In this document: piece after piece, positions 27,895-36,272 of the stretch
Layout of the letters: the number at the start of each line of letters is the position of its first letter
Position numbering within the stretch: the stretch's first letter is position 1
Source: Micromonospora zamorensis
Lineage (GTDB): Bacteria > Actinomycetota > Actinomycetes > Mycobacteriales > Micromonosporaceae
Length of the DNA stretch: 64,000 bases
Direction: 5' to 3'
NCBI RefSeq assembly: GCF_900090275.1
Contig: NZ_LT607755.1
Location: forward strand, 2,480,001-2,544,000
Program-made: the position numbers and the translations under genes
The notes under the pieces: generated by a model
Database searches by the model: none
Seen by the model: the letters and a program-made list of their open reading frames with translations, nothing else
What the model was told of the DNA's origin: nothing

Positions 27895-28380
27895 TCAGGC
27901 GACAGTGGACACCGGACGTCGCCGGCGGATCAGGATCACCGCGCCGGCCAGGGCGGTGCCGAGCAGCGTGCCGCCGGCGGCCAGGGTGCCGGTGTCGCGG
28001 CTGTCGCCGCCGGAACCGGCGGGTGCGCCGCCGATCGGGGTGACGGCGAACGTGGCCGTGCCGGCCGAGCTGCCGTCGCCACAGGTCGCCGCGACCGTGT
28101 ACGTGCCCAGGGTGAACCCGGCGGTGAAGAGTTCGGCGCTGAGCCCGCCGCCGGCCGCGGCCGTGGTGGATCGGACGTTCTGGTCGCGGTTGGGGCCGGT
28201 GACCCGGAAGAGGGCGTCACCCGACTTCGGGTTGCAGGTCGTCGCGGTGAGCACGACGGTCCCACCGACCGGGGTGGTGGCCGGTGACACCGTGGTGTCG
28301 GCCAGTGCGGCGCCTGGCAGCAGGAGCGTGCCGAGGCCCACGCCGAGCGCCGCCGAGCAGAGTGCTGTTGAGACCTTCAT
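27895..28380 (-). CDS. Secreted Ig-like domain protein with C-terminal membrane anchor
   Basis: 161 residues. Signal peptide 1-27 (ALCSAALGVGLGTLLLPGAALA). Residues 28-118 form one beta-sandwich of the Ig-like type with two cysteines (TATTCNPKSG, TVAATCGDGS). The C-terminus is a Gly/Ser linker, membrane helix (TLLGTALAGAVILI) and basic tail RRRR, like a sortase sorting signal, but there is no clear LPxTG; SGGDSRDTGT stands in that place. It may be held by the membrane helix alone or use a noncanonical motif with the adjacent sortase. Confidence 0.75.
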   Translation of the reverse strand: MKVSTALCSAALGVGLGTLLLPGAALADTTVSPATTPVGGTVVLTATTCNPKSGDALFRVTGPNRDQNVRSTTAAAGGGLSAELFTAGFTLGTYTVAATCGDGSSAGTATFAVTPIGGAPAGSGGDSRDTGTLAAGGTLLGTALAGAVILIRRRRPVSTVA

Positions 28381-28688
28381 ACGCGTCTTCCCTCACTTTT
28401 CGTCCGCTGACTGCGTGGGACGTCGTTCGGGTGGCCAACTCCGTGACTAGCACCGGTGTGCCCAACACTAGGTGGGTTGGGCCCACGATCAGGTGAAAAT
28501 GAGAATTCCTCGTTGCCGTCACGTGTCCACCCGAAGGCGGGGAGAGCTGCGGAAAGGCCCGGACGGCCCGACCGGCACCGGTGCTCCGATCGATGTCCGC
28601 TCCGCCCGGGCTGTCGCCGCTGGGTCGATGGCGAGGTATGGCGTCGGCTGTCCAGGACCGGGCGGGCTGAACCCGGTCGGCCGGCGGG
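28381..28688. other. Intergenic region, upstream of the surface-protein gene
   Basis: About 308 bp with no credible gene. The left part must hold the promoter of the minus-strand gene starting at 28380. An AT-rich block near 28492-28512 contains TGAAAATGA, a half-site of the Zur-type palindrome, without its second half. No clear -35/-10 pair or hairpin seen. Confidence 0.4.
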
Positions 28689-29501
28689 TTACGCGGGGAT
28701 CGTCTCGCCGGTCTCCAGCAGGGTCTTGAGGCTGGCCAGCAGCTCCGGCCAGCCGCCGCTGCCATCGAGTTGGCCGCTGATCGCCCGGTGCATCTCGCTG
28801 TCGGGGGAGAAGTCGTCGTGGACGACGGTCAGCCGGACGGCCGCGTCGCCGTGTGGCTCGATCTCGAAGGTCACCTTCGACCGGCGCTCACCGAGCCGGG
28901 CGGCCAGTTGCTCGGGTGACCAGCCGAAGTGCTCGGCGTGCTCCGGCTGGAAGCCGTGCCAGCTGTACGACAGGCGACGGTACGGCTCGGCGACGAGCAC
29001 CCGCTGACCGAGATCGCGTGGCTCGCCGTCCGGCGTGTCCTGCCACAGCACCGGAGACCCGACCTGCCAGTCGGACGCCAGAGCGACCCCGCCCCAGTAG
29101 CGGCGGGTGAAGGCCGGTTCGATGAGCGCGGCCCAGAGCCGCTGCGGGGTGGTCCTGACGTAGGTGGTGTAGACGAACGCGGGACTCTCCATGGACTGTC
29201 GCTCCAATGCGGTGCTCAGGTCGGCGAGCGCGGCGGCTCGCTCGCGGTCGTATCGGCTGAGCCATCTGTCGGCGATGGCGTTGATCGGCGCGGCGTTGAG
29301 GTAGTGCACCTTCTCCCGCCCGCGCCGAATGCTTGTGACGAGGTGGGCCGCCTCCAGCACCGCGAGGTGCTTGCTGACCGCCTGTCGACTCGTCGCCAAC
29401 CCGTCACAGAGCTCCCGCAGGGTCTGGCCATTGCGGTCGTTGAGCCGGTCAAGCAGCCGACGCCGGCTGGGATCGGCCAGCGCCCGGAACGCGTCGTCCA
29501 T
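28689..29501 (-). CDS. ArsR-type HTH fused to SRPBCC (AHSA1-like) domain
   Basis: 270 residues from ATG 29501 with a GGAGG ribosome binding site. Residues 1-95: ArsR winged helix (FRALADPSRRRLLDRLNDRNGQTLRELCDGLATSRQAVSKHLAVLEAAHLV). Residues 110-265: SRPBCC ligand-binding domain (FVYTTYVRTTPQRLWAALIEPAFTRRYWGG, GQRVLVAEPYRRLSYSW). The fusion suggests a one-component regulator where the START-like domain senses a hydrophobic ligand. A duplicated operator sits just upstream, overlapping its promoter. It is divergent from the MFS gene at 29639. Confidence 0.92.
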   Translation of the reverse strand: MDDAFRALADPSRRRLLDRLNDRNGQTLRELCDGLATSRQAVSKHLAVLEAAHLVTSIRRGREKVHYLNAAPINAIADRWLSRYDRERAAALADLSTALERQSMESPAFVYTTYVRTTPQRLWAALIEPAFTRRYWGGVALASDWQVGSPVLWQDTPDGEPRDLGQRVLVAEPYRRLSYSWHGFQPEHAEHFGWSPEQLAARLGERRSKVTFEIEPHGDAAVRLTVVHDDFSPDSEMHRAISGQLDGSGGWPELLASLKTLLETGETIPA

Positions 29502-29518
29502 CGGCCCTCCGTAAAAAG

Positions 29519-29568
29519 CAACCAAGCGGTTGCCTGTCAAAATAGGCAACCAGGCGGTTGTCTGTCAA
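29519..29568 (-). promoter_or_regulatory. Duplicated operator overlapping twin promoters of the ArsR-SRPBCC gene
   Basis: Two 22-bp copies (29519-29540 and 29547-29568) differ at two positions; each contains the inverted repeat CAACC-N4-GGTTG and then TTGACA on the minus strand. The first TTGACA (29568-29563) has TATTTT 18 bp on; the second (29540-29535) has TTTTTA 17 bp on. The operator therefore lies inside the spacer of each possible promoter, as expected for autorepression, and could also affect the divergent MFS gene. Confidence 0.75.
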
Positions 29569-29638
29569 CACGGTCGAGCTTCTGCCGCTCGGATAAATCC
29601 GGGTGGAGGCGGGGGAGGCGCTGATAGGTTCGCTCGCC

Positions 29639-30913
29639 GTGACACAGGACAACACGACGGCCGGCCTGGGAACGGTGTTCGCCCGCCTCTGGGCGGCCAG
29701 CACCCTCTCGGCCCTGGGCAGCGGGCTGGCCACCGTCGCCGCACCGCTGTTCGTCGCCTCGCGTACCGACGATCCGCTCGTGGTGGCCGCGGCGTCCGCC
29801 GTGGCCTGGCTGCCGTGGTTGCTCTTCGCCCTGCCGGGCGGCGTGCTGGTGGACCGGATGGACCGACGCCGCCTGATGATCATCATCGACCTGGTCCGGG
29901 TGGTCGCGCTCGCCGTCCTGGCCACGGCGATCATGAGCGGTCGGGCCGGGGTGGTGCTGCTGTACGTGGTGCTGTTCGTGGTCAACACCGGTGAGATCGT
30001 GTTCCGCTCGGCCAGCCAGGCGATGTTGCCGACAGTGGTGCCCCGGCACCGCCTGGAGCGCGCCAACGGTTGGCTCGGCGGTGGCACCACCCTCATGAAC
30101 GGGATGCTCGCCGGCCCGCTCGGCGGGTTCCTGTTCGCGCTCTCGGCGGGCAGCCCGTTCCTCGTCAACGCCGTCACGTACGCCCTCAGCGCGGTGCTGG
30201 TGGCGCTGATCGGCGGTGACTTCCGGGCCGCCGCGACCGACTCCCGCGTACGGTCGACCCGATCGATGCGCGCCGAGATCGTCGAAGGGCTGCGCTGGCT
30301 GGCCCACCAGCGGTTGTTGCGCACGATGGCCGTGCTGATCGGCCTGCTCAACGTGACCCTCACCGCAGCGCTCGCCGTGCTCGTGCTGCTCGCCGCCGAG
30401 CGGCTGCGACTCGGGTCCGTCGGTTACGGGCTGCTGTTCACCTGCATGGCCGTCGGCGGGGTGCTCGGCGCGCTCCTCGGCGACCGGCTCATCGCCTGGA
30501 TCAGCCCCACCTGGACGATCCGGGTCGGTCTGCTGATCGAGGCGGGGTTGCACCTGGCGCTGGCCGCCTCGCGCAGCACCATCGTGGTCGGGATCGCGCT
30601 CTTCGCCTTCGGCGTGCACAGCGCACTGTGGAACATCGTGGCGAACTCCCTGCGCCAACGACTCACCCCACCGACACTGCAGGGACGGGTCGCCAGCACG
30701 ACCCTCTTCGTGGCGGCGGGGGGCAACTGCGTCGGCGCACTGCTCGGCGGGCTGCTCGCCGCCCGGTTCGGCATCACCGCGCCGTACTGGGTCGGGTTGG
30801 TGGTGGCCATCGGCGTCTCCTTGGCCACCTGGCGGGTCTTCGACCGCGCGACGGTGGCACGCGCCGACGCCGATCCGCCCCTGGTCGACCAGCGGCCCAC
30901 GCCGGTGCCCTGA
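29639..30913 (+). CDS. MFS transporter (MFS_3/enterobactin exporter-like)
   Basis: 424 residues from GTG 29639 (GTG 29603 also possible). About 12 helices; PWLLFALPGGVLVDRMDRRRLMIIIDLVR is the MFS motif after helix 2, and FRSASQAMLPTVVPRHRLERANG is typical of MFS_3 exporters. Divergent from the ArsR-SRPBCC regulator and its operator, so it is a likely regulatory target. Probably a drug or small-molecule efflux pump. Confidence 0.88.
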   Translation: MTQDNTTAGLGTVFARLWAASTLSALGSGLATVAAPLFVASRTDDPLVVAAASAVAWLPWLLFALPGGVLVDRMDRRRLMIIIDLVRVVALAVLATAIMSGRAGVVLLYVVLFVVNTGEIVFRSASQAMLPTVVPRHRLERANGWLGGGTTLMNGMLAGPLGGFLFALSAGSPFLVNAVTYALSAVLVALIGGDFRAAATDSRVRSTRSMRAEIVEGLRWLAHQRLLRTMAVLIGLLNVTLTAALAVLVLLAAERLRLGSVGYGLLFTCMAVGGVLGALLGDRLIAWISPTWTIRVGLLIEAGLHLALAASRSTIVVGIALFAFGVHSALWNIVANSLRQRLTPPTLQGRVASTTLFVAAGGNCVGALLGGLLAARFGITAPYWVGLVVAIGVSLATWRVFDRATVARADADPPLVDQRPTPVP

Positions 30914-30969
30914 GCGCTGTGCCGGGTGGCGGCGCGCGGCCGCCCGCGGCGGTGTGGCAGCGTGGTGCG

Positions 30970-32238
30970 GTGACCGATTCCGCGCCGCTCGATGTCGACC
31001 TCGCGCTGCTCGGCGGTGGCGGCGCGGCGTCGTTGCTGCTCGCCGCACTGGACCGGCACGATGTGCGGGACCTGCGCATCGCCGTCGTCGATCCGGTCCG
31101 CCGGCGCGGTCAGGACCGCACCTGGGCGTTCTGGGGCCACCCGGGCACCGATCTGGACCCGCTGCTCAGCGCGAGCTGGCAGCAGGTCGAGGTGGCGACG
31201 ACGGCCCGGCGCCGCGTCCTGGACCTGACCCCACTGAGGTACGCCATGCTCCGCTCCGGCCCGGTCTACGACCGGGCTGCCGCAGCCGAGCGCCGGCTGG
31301 ACGCCACCCGGATCGTCGCACCCGCCGAGACGGTGACCGACGACGGCACACGGGTGCTGGTGCGCACCGGCGACGGGCAGACCGTACGGGCCGGCTGGGT
31401 GCTCGACTCCCGCCCCCGCCCACCGGCGCGAGCGGGGCGGACCACCTGGTTGCAGCACTTCCGCGGCTGGTGGTTGGAGGCCGACCGGCCCGTCTTCGAC
31501 CCGGCGCGCGCGGTGCTGATGGACTTCCGCACCCCGCAACCGCCCCGGGGCGTCTCCTTCGGCTACGTGCTGCCGGTGAGCGACAGGTACGCCCTGGTCG
31601 AGTACACCGAGTTCTCGCCCGACCTGCTCACCGACGCCGGGTACGACGCGGCGCTGGCCGGCTACCGGGACCTGCTCGGCCTGGACCCTGCCGGGCTGCG
31701 CGTGCGCGAGGTGGAGAACGGGGTGATCCCGATGACCGACGCGCCGTTCCCGGCCCGGCCCTCACCCCGGGTGGTCCGGCTCGGTACGGCCGGTGGTGCG
31801 ACCCGCCCCTCCACCGGCTTCACCTTCTCCGCCATGTACCGACAGGCCGACCAGGTGGCCCGTGCCCTCGCGGCGGGACGACCACCGGTGCCGCAGGCGG
31901 CCTACCCGCGCCGGCACCGTTGGATGGACGCGGTGGCCCTTCGGGCGCTGGACCGGGGCGGGGTCGGCGGTCCGGACTTCTTCGACCGGCTCTTCGACCG
32001 CAACCCGGCCGAGCGGGTGCTGCGCTTCCTCGACGGCGTCACCACCCCGGCCGAGGAGGTCGCGATCATGAACTCGACCCGGCTGCTGCCGATGATCGCC
32101 GCCACCGCTGGCGACGCGGCGCACCGCGTCCGCGACCGGCTGCGCCCGACCCGCCCGGCGCCGGCCGTCCCGCCCGCCGTGGTGGGCGACCCGCTGGGCT
32201 CGGAGCCCGGCGCGGGTGGAGCACCCCGTCCGACCTGA
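30970..32238 (+). CDS. crtY: Lycopene cyclase (CrtY/CrtL type)
   Basis: 422 residues from GTG 30970. N-terminal dinucleotide motif VDLALLGGGGAASLLLAAL, then VVDPVRRRGQDRTWAFWGH, a hallmark of CrtY-type flavin cyclases, and RLGTAGGATRPSTGFTFSAMYRQ further on. It would close the ends of lycopene to beta-rings. No other carotenoid gene is in the window, so it may be an orphan cyclase completing a pathway encoded elsewhere. The stop codon lies inside a 20-bp tandem repeat. Confidence 0.92.
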   Translation: MTDSAPLDVDLALLGGGGAASLLLAALDRHDVRDLRIAVVDPVRRRGQDRTWAFWGHPGTDLDPLLSASWQQVEVATTARRRVLDLTPLRYAMLRSGPVYDRAAAAERRLDATRIVAPAETVTDDGTRVLVRTGDGQTVRAGWVLDSRPRPPARAGRTTWLQHFRGWWLEADRPVFDPARAVLMDFRTPQPPRGVSFGYVLPVSDRYALVEYTEFSPDLLTDAGYDAALAGYRDLLGLDPAGLRVREVENGVIPMTDAPFPARPSPRVVRLGTAGGATRPSTGFTFSAMYRQADQVARALAAGRPPVPQAAYPRRHRWMDAVALRALDRGGVGGPDFFDRLFDRNPAERVLRFLDGVTTPAEEVAIMNSTRLLPMIAATAGDAAHRVRDRLRPTRPAPAVPPAVVGDPLGSEPGAGGAPRPT

Positions 32239-32269
32239 CCGGCGTCGTCCTGACCTGACCGGCGTCGTC
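32230..32269 (+). repeat. Tandem 20-bp repeat at the crtY stop codon
   Basis: 32230-32249 and 32250-32269 match at 19 of 20 positions. The first copy holds the crtY stop. Confidence 0.9.
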
Positions 32270-32417
32270 TCCTGCGCCGCCTGTCGAGCTGCCCCGGGAG
32301 TGGGGCACCGTGTGCGGGGCCGCAGTCTCGACGCCGGCATTGTGTGCGGTGCGCCGCCTCGGCGCGCCGGCCCCCCGAGAGGGGAGGACGAGGTCACCGC
32401 CCGGTAGGTTGCCGGGC

Positions 32418-32891
32418 ATGGTGGACGCAGCGGCCGGCAGGGGCGTGCAGATCTGGACCGACGGGGCGTGCAGTGGCAACCCCGGGCCGGGCGGTTGGGG
32501 CGCGCTGTTGCGCTACGGCGACCACGAGCGGGAGTTGTGCGGTGGCGAGGCCACCCCGACCACCAACAACCGGATGGAGCTGATGGCGGCCATCCAGGCG
32601 TTGGAGAGCCTGAACCGGCCGGTCACCGTCGAGCTGCACACCGACAGCACGTACGTGCGCAACGGCATCACCAGTTGGCTGGCGTCCTGGAAGCGCAACG
32701 GTTGGCTGACCGCCGCGAAGCAGCCGGTGAAGAACGCCGACCTGTGGCAGCGGCTGGAGGCGGCCTGCGAGCGGCACCAGGTCACCTGGCTGTGGGTCAA
32801 GGGGCACAACGGTCACCCGGAGAACGAGCGGGCCGACGGGCTGGCCAACAAGGGCATGACGGAGGCGCGAGCCGCACTGGCCAGCCGCTGA
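32418..32891 (+). CDS. rnhA: Ribonuclease HI
   Basis: 157 residues from ATG 32418. The catalytic carboxylates D15 ([20 protein letters not shown]), E54 ([13 protein letters not shown]), D76 ([12 protein letters not shown]) and D140 (NERADGLA) are present, as is the GHNGHPENE region with the His loop. It cuts the RNA strand of RNA:DNA hybrids, for example in Okazaki primers and R-loops. Normal bacterial length. Confidence 0.97.
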   Translation: MVDAAAGRGVQIWTDGACSGNPGPGGWGALLRYGDHERELCGGEATPTTNNRMELMAAIQALESLNRPVTVELHTDSTYVRNGITSWLASWKRNGWLTAAKQPVKNADLWQRLEAACERHQVTWLWVKGHNGHPENERADGLANKGMTEARAALASR

Positions 32892-32897
32892 GCCGGG

Positions 32898-33134
32898 TCA
32901 GCGGGCCGCGTCGGGGTGCCCCGGCATGCTCGACCCGCCGCCGCTGCTGCCGGACGAGCCGCCGGTCATGCCCGCGCTGTTGTCCTCGGTGACGATGTCC
33001 GGCCGTACGTCGGTGTCTTCCGGCGCCGGGACCTCGGTGTCCGCCTCGACCTGCACCAACGGCACCTGGCCGGCCTCGTCCTCGCTGTGCTGCGGGTCGC
33101 CCGGCAACTCACCGTCGCGCTTTCGGTAGCCCAC
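32898..33134 (-). CDS. Small acidic hypothetical protein
   Basis: 78 residues from GTG 33134 with a GGGAGG ribosome binding site. Basic start (GYRKRDGELPGD), long acidic middle (EADTEVPAPEDTDVRPDIV) and a Gly/Ser-rich tail. Looks disordered. Only 6 bp separate its stop from that of rnhA on the opposite strand. Confidence 0.6.
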   Translation of the reverse strand: MGYRKRDGELPGDPQHSEDEAGQVPLVQVEADTEVPAPEDTDVRPDIVTEDNSAGMTGGSSGSSGGGSSMPGHPDAAR

Positions 33135-33189
33135 GCCGTGCCTCCCGTCGATGCCGGTCCGCGTCGGCGCTGGCTACCCGGCGTGGTCA

Positions 33190-33422
33190 CGGCCGAAACC
33201 TCGCCCGCCAGCGGTGACCGCCGGTCGGAGAGTCTCGGCGGGTGGGGGAGCGGACGGCAGCCGCAGCGTCCGGCGACGGCTGAGCGCGACGGTCAGCGCC
33301 ACCGCCAGCGCGCCGCAGACCACCAGGAACGCCGGGAGTGTTACCGAGGTGGTCGTTGACCGCGCCGCTGGTCGCGGAGCCGGCGGCGATGCCGAGCTGA
33401 CCCGCCGTCTGCAACCAGGCCG
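33190..33422 (-). pseudogene. MFS transporter C-terminal remnant (frameshifted)
   Basis: Minus-strand reading gives [20 protein letters not shown] followed by SGAVNDHLG, a typical late MFS helix, then needs a frame change to continue as VTLPAFLVVCGALAVALTVA with a basic tail SRRR. The upstream 1000 bp of such a gene is missing; it is abruptly joined to the pentapeptide gene end. A degraded relic. Confidence 0.6.
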
Positions 33423-34304
33423 CTATCGGCGCTGGCCGCGACGGGCCGTGGCCCGGGACGGCTGGCGGACCGGGGTGAGCGGCAGCGCCGTCCAGTGCGG
33501 TGGCCGGGTGCGCGTCGCCGGCAGACCGGTGCGTACGTCGCCCCGAGCGGCGTCCAGCTGGGACTGGTGCAGGAAGAGGGTGTTCCGCAGGTCGCTGCCC
33601 CGCAGGTCGGCCCCGCGCAGGTCCGCGCCGGTGAGGTCGGCGAGGCTCAGGTCGACGCCGCGCAGGTCGGCGCCGATCAACAGCGCCCCGCGCAGGTTGG
33701 CCCGGCGCAGGTCGACCCGGCGCAGGTCGGCGCCGGGCAGGCGCGCGCCCCGGTGGTCGACGCCCCCGGGGGAGCGGGCCGTGTCGCTGGCCTGGGACAG
33801 CAGGGGGTTGACCCGGTCCCGGTGCGCGGCGACGTCCACCGTGCGCAGGCGCGTCGGGTCACCCTCGGTGAGTGCCGCCGTCTCGGCGCGGGCGCGGGCC
33901 AGCTCGTCGCGCAGGTCGGCCGGCGGGTGCAGCGTCAGCGCCTCGGTGACGTACCAGAGCAGTTCGTGCAGGGGCCGCAGCACGGCGAACGCCTCCGCCA
34001 TGGCCGGCAGCGTCTCCGGCGCGTCCCGCCAGTCGCGCCCGCCGAAGGTGACCTGGGAGACCTGCTGGCCGGCACCGAAGCAGTCGAACACCGTGCAACC
34101 GGGGAACCCGCGTTGCCGCAGCTCGGTGTGGATGCCGCAGCGGTGGTCCGGGCCCAGGTTGGGGCATGCCTGCCCGGCCGGCTTGTCGATGGCGAAGTCC
34201 GCCGATCGGGCGAACGCGGGCACCACGCAGCAGAGGCCGAAGCAGCGTCCGCAGTCGGCGCGCAGCTGCGCCGATCCGGGAGGCGGTGCGGGGCTGGGCG
34301 ACAC
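33423..34304 (-). CDS. Cysteine-rich (YkgJ-like) plus pentapeptide-repeat protein
   Basis: 293 residues from GTG 34304 (AGGAGG upstream). Residues 15-80 have seven cysteines in the order CGRCFGLCC...[13 protein letters not shown]...GCTVFDCFG, resembling the YkgJ/UPF0153 metal or Fe-S cluster binding family. Residues about 180-260 hold A(D/N)Lxx pentapeptide repeats ([20 protein letters not shown]) that form a right-handed beta-helix. Pentapeptide proteins sometimes mimic DNA and bind gyrase, but most have no known role. The combination is uncommon. Confidence 0.88.
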   Translation of the reverse strand: MSPSPAPPPGSAQLRADCGRCFGLCCVVPAFARSADFAIDKPAGQACPNLGPDHRCGIHTELRQRGFPGCTVFDCFGAGQQVSQVTFGGRDWRDAPETLPAMAEAFAVLRPLHELLWYVTEALTLHPPADLRDELARARAETAALTEGDPTRLRTVDVAAHRDRVNPLLSQASDTARSPGGVDHRGARLPGADLRRVDLRRANLRGALLIGADLRGVDLSLADLTGADLRGADLRGSDLRNTLFLHQSQLDAARGDVRTGLPATRTRPPHWTALPLTPVRQPSRATARRGQRR

Positions 34305-34377
34305 GTGGCCAGTCCTCCTGGTGTCCGGGGCGAGGCCACCATTGTTTCGCGCGCCGAGCCGACCGGTCGGCTCGGGG

Positions 34378-35475
34378 TCACCGTCCGTGCGTGTCGCCGG
34401 CCGCCGCCGAGCGGGGAGCCGGGGTACGGGAGTGGCCCGGTGGCGGCACCAACCGGTAGATCGCCCGGTCCCCGTCGTCGTGCCCGTACTTCTGGTCGAA
34501 GTGCCGTTTCACTGCGTCGGCCGGCGTGTGGTCGCCGTCGGCGGGCTCGGCCAGCGCGAACACCGCGGTGGACGCCCCGGGCGCGCGGGGCGGCAGCATG
34601 GCCCGCACGGTCAGCGGCCCGGTCACCCGGAACCCGCGGCAGTCGACGTAGTGCTGCCCGTCCACCGTCACGTACGGCACGCGCACCTCGACCACGTCCG
34701 AGTCGTCGTGGCGCAGCGTGACCACGACCGACCAGTACCGCTCCAGGTTCAGGGTGGCCTGCTCGTGCTCCCACAACTCCTCGAAGCGGGCGTGCACGAA
34801 CCCGCCCCACGGGCTGTCCATGTCCACCTCCAGCTGAGGCACGTTGAACGACAGCTTCCCGATCGGGAAGAACGAGATCAACGCCCGCCCGTCCCACTGG
34901 TAGAGCTGGATCGACGGGGACGCGTCGTAGAGCCGGACCTGCAGGCGCTGCCGTAGCCGGGAGTCGAGGGCGTCGCTGAAGGCGGCCAGGTGGCGCAGGT
35001 TGGTGCGGATCTGTCGGGGCACGTCCACCCGCTGCCGTTCCAACTCCTCGGAGCGCTGCTGGGCGGCGGTGCAGTCCGGGTCGAGCAGGAGCAACTGCAC
35101 CTGGGCGCCGTTGCCGAGCGCCGCTCGTATCGCGGTCAGGGTCTCCTCGCGGTGCCGCTGCTCCAGCAGGATCGTCCAGGTGTCGAGGATGCGCACCCGG
35201 CGTCCGGAGCGGTTCAGCCGGCTCACGAACGCCTGCTGGTCGAAGCTCAGGTGCTCCTGCACCCGCGCCTTGCGGGCCTCCTCGAACAGCGGGTCGAAGA
35301 TGACGTACGAGATGGCCGCGAGCACCACGCTGGCACCGAGGTTGAGCAGCAGGTCGCTGAGGAAGCCGGTGCTGCGCCAGGCGCCCACCAGCATGACGAC
35401 GGCGACTCCGAGCAGTGCCCCACCGACGACGAAGGCGCGTCGTTGCCGCCCGCCCCGACCAGCCCACTCGGGCAT
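34378..35475 (-). CDS. Membrane-anchored protein with PLD-like/DUF5919-like cytosolic domain
   Basis: 365 residues from ATG 35475 (GGGAAGGGG upstream). Two N-terminal membrane helices ([20 protein letters not shown] and [20 protein letters not shown]) precede a large soluble domain. That domain has [40 protein letters not shown] and [19 protein letters not shown], resembling the phospholipase-D-like fold of DUF5919. HxK motifs are not clear, so activity is doubtful. Divergent with the four-helix protein at 35657; a shared membrane function is possible but unproven. Confidence 0.7.
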   Translation of the reverse strand: MPEWAGRGGRQRRAFVVGGALLGVAVVMLVGAWRSTGFLSDLLLNLGASVVLAAISYVIFDPLFEEARKARVQEHLSFDQQAFVSRLNRSGRRVRILDTWTILLEQRHREETLTAIRAALGNGAQVQLLLLDPDCTAAQQRSEELERQRVDVPRQIRTNLRHLAAFSDALDSRLRQRLQVRLYDASPSIQLYQWDGRALISFFPIGKLSFNVPQLEVDMDSPWGGFVHARFEELWEHEQATLNLERYWSVVVTLRHDDSDVVEVRVPYVTVDGQHYVDCRGFRVTGPLTVRAMLPPRAPGASTAVFALAEPADGDHTPADAVKRHFDQKYGHDDGDRAIYRLVPPPGHSRTPAPRSAAAGDTHGR

Positions 35476-35585
35476 CCGGTCCCCTTCCCTCGTGGGTCGG
35501 CCCACCGCCGCCCGCAAATCACCAGGGTGCGGAGGATACGTGCCCGGTTTGCTGCTCGCTGTCCCGTTCGGGGCCAGCGGGTTCG

Positions 35586-35614
35586 TTGACCGGACCGTCA
35601 CCACCGCTCATAGG
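35586..35614 (+). promoter_or_regulatory. Sigma-70-like promoter of the 35657 gene
   Basis: TTGACC at 35586-35591 and CATAGG at 35609-35614, spacer 17 bp, about 42 bp upstream of the start codon. Confidence 0.6.
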
Positions 35615-35656
35615 GTGACGGTAACGGTGGCGCGCGACTACACAGGGTGGGCTCTG

Positions 35657-36265
35657 ATGAATGACAGTGAACGCGAACAGGCGCTGCTGACCGCCCTGAC
35701 CACCGAGCACTTCGCGCTGGAGACCGCCCGCTCGGGCACCGTCGCCGAGTCCACCGGCCGGGCCACCATCTACCTGTCCGTCCTGTCGGCCGCCCTGATC
35801 GGGCTGGGCTTCGTGGCCAGCAACGACAAGCTGGTCCGGCCCTACCTGGGCGCGGTGCTGCCGACCCTGGTGGTCATCGGGCTGCTGACCTTCCTGCGGC
35901 TCGTCGAGACGACAGTCGAGAACTCGTTGGACCTGTGGAGGATCCAGCGCATCCGTGCGTACTACCACCACCGGTTCGCCGGCCAGCACGACTTCTTCGC
36001 CGACGCCGTGACCGACGAGGGCACGATGCGATCGGCCTGGTCCCTGGTGGGCATCGAGCGCGGGCGATGGGAGTTCCTGCTGACCACTGCCGCGCTGGTC
36101 GGCGCGGTCAACGCGTTGCTGGTCGGGCTGGGGGTCGCACTGCTGGCCGGCCTGGCCGGCGTCGGGCACACGCTCGCGATCCCGGCCGGGGTGGTGGTCG
36201 CGCTGGCGGCGTTCGCCGCGCAGTTCCTCTACATCCTGCGCACGGCCGCGGCCGAGCGGAACTGA
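35657..36265 (+). CDS. Four-helix membrane protein, unknown function
   Basis: 202 residues from ATG 35657. An amphipathic start (EREQALLTALTTEHFALE) with conserved-looking R and E, then helices near 36-54 (TIYLSVLSAALIGLGFVA), 65-84, 140-162 and 170-192. The short loop RLVETTVENSLDLWRIQRIRAYYHHRF is strongly charged. No known family recognised. It is near, but divergent from, the PLD-like membrane protein. Confidence 0.75.
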   Translation: MNDSEREQALLTALTTEHFALETARSGTVAESTGRATIYLSVLSAALIGLGFVASNDKLVRPYLGAVLPTLVVIGLLTFLRLVETTVENSLDLWRIQRIRAYYHHRFAGQHDFFADAVTDEGTMRSAWSLVGIERGRWEFLLTTAALVGAVNALLVGLGVALLAGLAGVGHTLAIPAGVVVALAAFAAQFLYILRTAAAERN

Positions 36266-36272
36266 CCGCCGC

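Noticed and set aside
28492..28512. Zur-like site TGAAAATGA upstream of the surface protein
   Set aside because: Only one half of the palindrome matches; the other half (GAATTCC) does not fit.
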